Origin: Bolinopsis microptera
Lineage: Eukaryota; Ctenophora; Tentaculata; Lobata; Bolinopsidae
Direction of reading: 5' to 3'
Assembly: GCF_026151205.1 (NCBI RefSeq)
Contig: NC_087074.1
Coordinates: 4,526,001-4,590,000 of the forward strand
DNA: 64,000 bases
Both the position numbers and the translations under genes were made by a program. Each line of letters starts with the position of its first letter. Positions within the stretch are counted from its first letter, which is position 1. Shown here in pieces: positions 61,868 through 64,000 of this stretch. The notes beneath the pieces are model-generated. The model ran no database searches, was not told where the DNA came from, and saw nothing but the letters and a program-made list of their open reading frames with translations.

Positions 61868-64000
61868 GAGAAAAGAGGAGGAGGAGGAGGAGGAGGACTA
61901 AGGAGGAGGACTGAGGAGGAGGGGGAGGACTGAGGAGGAGGACTGAGGAGGAGGACTGAGGAGGAGGACTGATGAGGAGGAGAAGGAGGTGGATGAAGAG
62001 AACTGAGGAGGAGGAGAAGGAGGACTGAGGAGGACTGGTGAGGAGAAGGAGGCGGACTGAGGAGGAGGAGGAGGAGGAGAAGGACTAAAGAGGAGGAGGA
62101 CCCAGGAGGAGGATAACTGAGGAGAAGGACCGATGAGGAGGAGGACAGAGGAGGAGGAGGAGAAGGACTGAGGAGGAGAAGGAGGACCCAGGAGGAGGAC
62201 CCAGGAGGAGGAGCAGGAGGAGGAGCAGGAGGAGGACTGAGGATGAGGATGAGGGTGGCTGGGGGAGGACTGAGGAGGAGGAGGAAACCTGAGGAGGAGG
62301 TGTAAGATGAGAAGGACTGAGGAGGAGGAGGAGGACTGAGGAGAAAGATGAGGAGGAGGACTGAGGAGAAAGATGAGGAAGAGGACTGAAGAGGGAGACT
62401 GAGGAGGAGGAGGGGAGGCGGAGGAGGACTGAGGAGGATGACTGATGAGGAATGATGAGGAGAAGGAGGTGGATGAGGAGGATGAGGAGGACTAAGGAGA
62501 AGGAGGAGAAGAAAGAGGACTGGTGAAAAGGATTGATGAGGAGGAGGATGATCAGGATGACCCAGGAGGAGGATATAGGAGGAGGACTGATGAGGATGAC
62601 TGAGGATGAGGACTGAGGAGGAGGATGAGGAGGAGGATGAGGACTGAGGATGAGGACTGAGGAGGAGGAGGAGGACTGAGGAGGATGGCTGAGGATGATG
62701 AATGAGAGGGAGGAGGAGGAGGAGGAGGAGTAAAACTGAGGAAGACTGAGAAGAAGGAGGAGGAGAACTGAGGAGGAGGACTGAAGAGGGGGACTGAGGA
62801 AGAGGATGGGAGGCGGAGGAGGATTGAGGAGGATGACTGATGACTGGTGAGGAGGGGAAGGAGGTGGATGAGGAGGATGAGGAGGACTAAGGAGGAGGAG
62901 AAAGAGGACTGGTGAAGGGGATTGATGAGGAGGAGGAGGAGGACTGATAAGGAGGAGGAGGAGGAGGACTGAGGATGAGGGGAAGGAGGTGGATAAGGAG
63001 GATGAGGAGGATGAGGAGGACTAAGGAGAAGGAGGAGGAGAAGGAGAAGGAGGACTGGTGAAGAGGATTGATGAGGAGGAGGAGGACTGATGAGGAGGAA
63101 GACTGAGGAGGACTGAGAAGGAGGAGGACTGAGGAGAACTGAGGAGGAGGAGGAGGACTGAATAGGAGGAGGAGGGGGACTGGGGGAGGACTGAAGAGGA
63201 GGACTAAGGAGAACGATGAGGAGGAGGACTGAGGAGGAGGGGAAGGAGGTGGATGAGGAGGATGAGGAGGATGAGGAGGACTGATGAGGAGGAGGACTGA
63301 GGAGTAGGAGTAGGAGGATGACTGAGGAGGGGAGGAGGAAGAGGACAAAGGAGGATCAGGATGACCCAGGAAGAGGACCCAGGAGGAGGAGGAGGACTGA
63401 GGAGGAGGAGGAGGAGGACTGAGAAGGAGGAGGACTGAGGAGAACTGAGGAGGAGGAGGACTAAGGAGAAATATGAGGAGAACTGACGAGGAAGATGAGG
63501 ACTGAGGAGGAGGAGGACTGAGGAGGATGGCTGAGGAGGATGACTGAGAGGGAGGAGGAGGAGTAAACCTGAGGAGGACTGAGGAGAAGTCTCAGAAGAA
63601 CTGAGGGGGAGGAGGACTAAGGAGAAATATGAGGAGGACTGACGAGGAAGATGAGGACTGAGGAGGAGGAGGACTGAGGAGGATGGCTGAGGAGGATGAC
63701 TGAGAGGGAGGAGTAAAACTGAGGAGGACTGAGGAGAAGGAGGATAAGGACTGAGGAGAACTGAGGAGTAGGACTGAAGAGGGGGACTGAGGAGGAGGAG
63801 GGGAGGCGGAGGAGGACTGAGGAGGATGACTGATGAGGAATGATGAGGAGGGGAAGGAGGTGGATGAGGAGGATGAGGAGGACTAAGGAGAAGGAGGAGG
63901 AGAAGGAGGACTGGTGAAGAGGATTGATGAAGAGGAGGAGGAGGTGGACTGAAGAGGAGATGACTGAGGAGGGGAGGAGGAAGAGGACTGAGGAGGATCT
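61868..64000. repeat. Purine-rich GGA satellite reaching the window edge
   Basis: At least 2.13 kb in which the plus strand is almost only purine, built from GAGGAGGACTGA-type words with GATGAGGAGGAGAAGGAGGT and GACCCAGGAGG variants. Larger blocks of a few hundred bases recur imperfectly (for example GGGAGGCGGAGGAGGA at about 62404, 62810 and 63804), showing higher-order structure. The Ser/Pro frames on the minus strand are artefacts. Confidence 0.95.

Noticed and set aside
62887-63348. Ser/Pro-rich 153-codon ORF on the minus strand
   Set aside because: Low-complexity translation of the GGA satellite.

Overview
The window is nuclear DNA of an animal, most likely an AT-rich invertebrate. Its genes are split by GT-AG introns and their products match conserved metazoan families (NHLRC2, UBE2T, GNL1, SGSM3). 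It also carries a tRNA-derived SINE, CR1-like LINEs and many small DNA-transposon derivatives. A cnidarian or similar early-branching marine invertebrate would fit, but the phylum cannot be fixed from sequence alone.

Layout. All five spliced host genes lie on the minus strand, head to tail. From left: the 5' part of an NHLRC2-like gene (57-1409, running off the left edge); a two-exon gene for an unrecognised 114-residue membrane protein (2014-2566); a full-length LINE (LINE-A, about 2743-8524) inserted in a 73-bp minisatellite just upstream of that gene; a UBE2T-like E2 gene (10116-11052); a GNL1-like circularly permuted GTPase gene of 31 kb (11505-42257); and an SGSM3-like TBC-SH3-RUN gene (44133 to about 50412). 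I rebuilt these exon by exon. Splice phases agree at every junction, and the GNL1, UBE2T and SGSM3 exon sums are divisible by three. The right end (51-61.5 kb) is a transposon graveyard with a second long LINE (LINE-B, about 52.9-58.1 kb) and LINE fragments. From 61.87 kb to the end there is only a purine-rich GGA satellite.

GNL1 intron 2 (17 kb) holds three intronless acyltransferase-3 genes on the opposite strand (25618-27198, 32115-33635, 38188-39708), separated by two nearly identical spacers. The middle gene resembles copy 3 in its 5' part and copy 1 in its 3' part, as expected from one unequal crossover between two ancestral nested genes. A SINE in the first spacer is absent from the second, so it was inserted after the duplication.

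The most unusual points are: (1) both long LINEs encode an AlkB-like 2OG-Fe(II) dioxygenase domain fused to an SGNH/GDSL hydrolase domain upstream of the endonuclease-reverse transcriptase ORF; (2) several intronic minisatellites are built from splice junctions, so they carry rows of decoy donor or acceptor sites; (3) unrelated minisatellites at four or five places share the core CACGTGAC, usually joined to TGACGTCA; (4) many MITEs have clear target-site duplications (hAT 8 bp, piggyBac TTAA, pogo TA).
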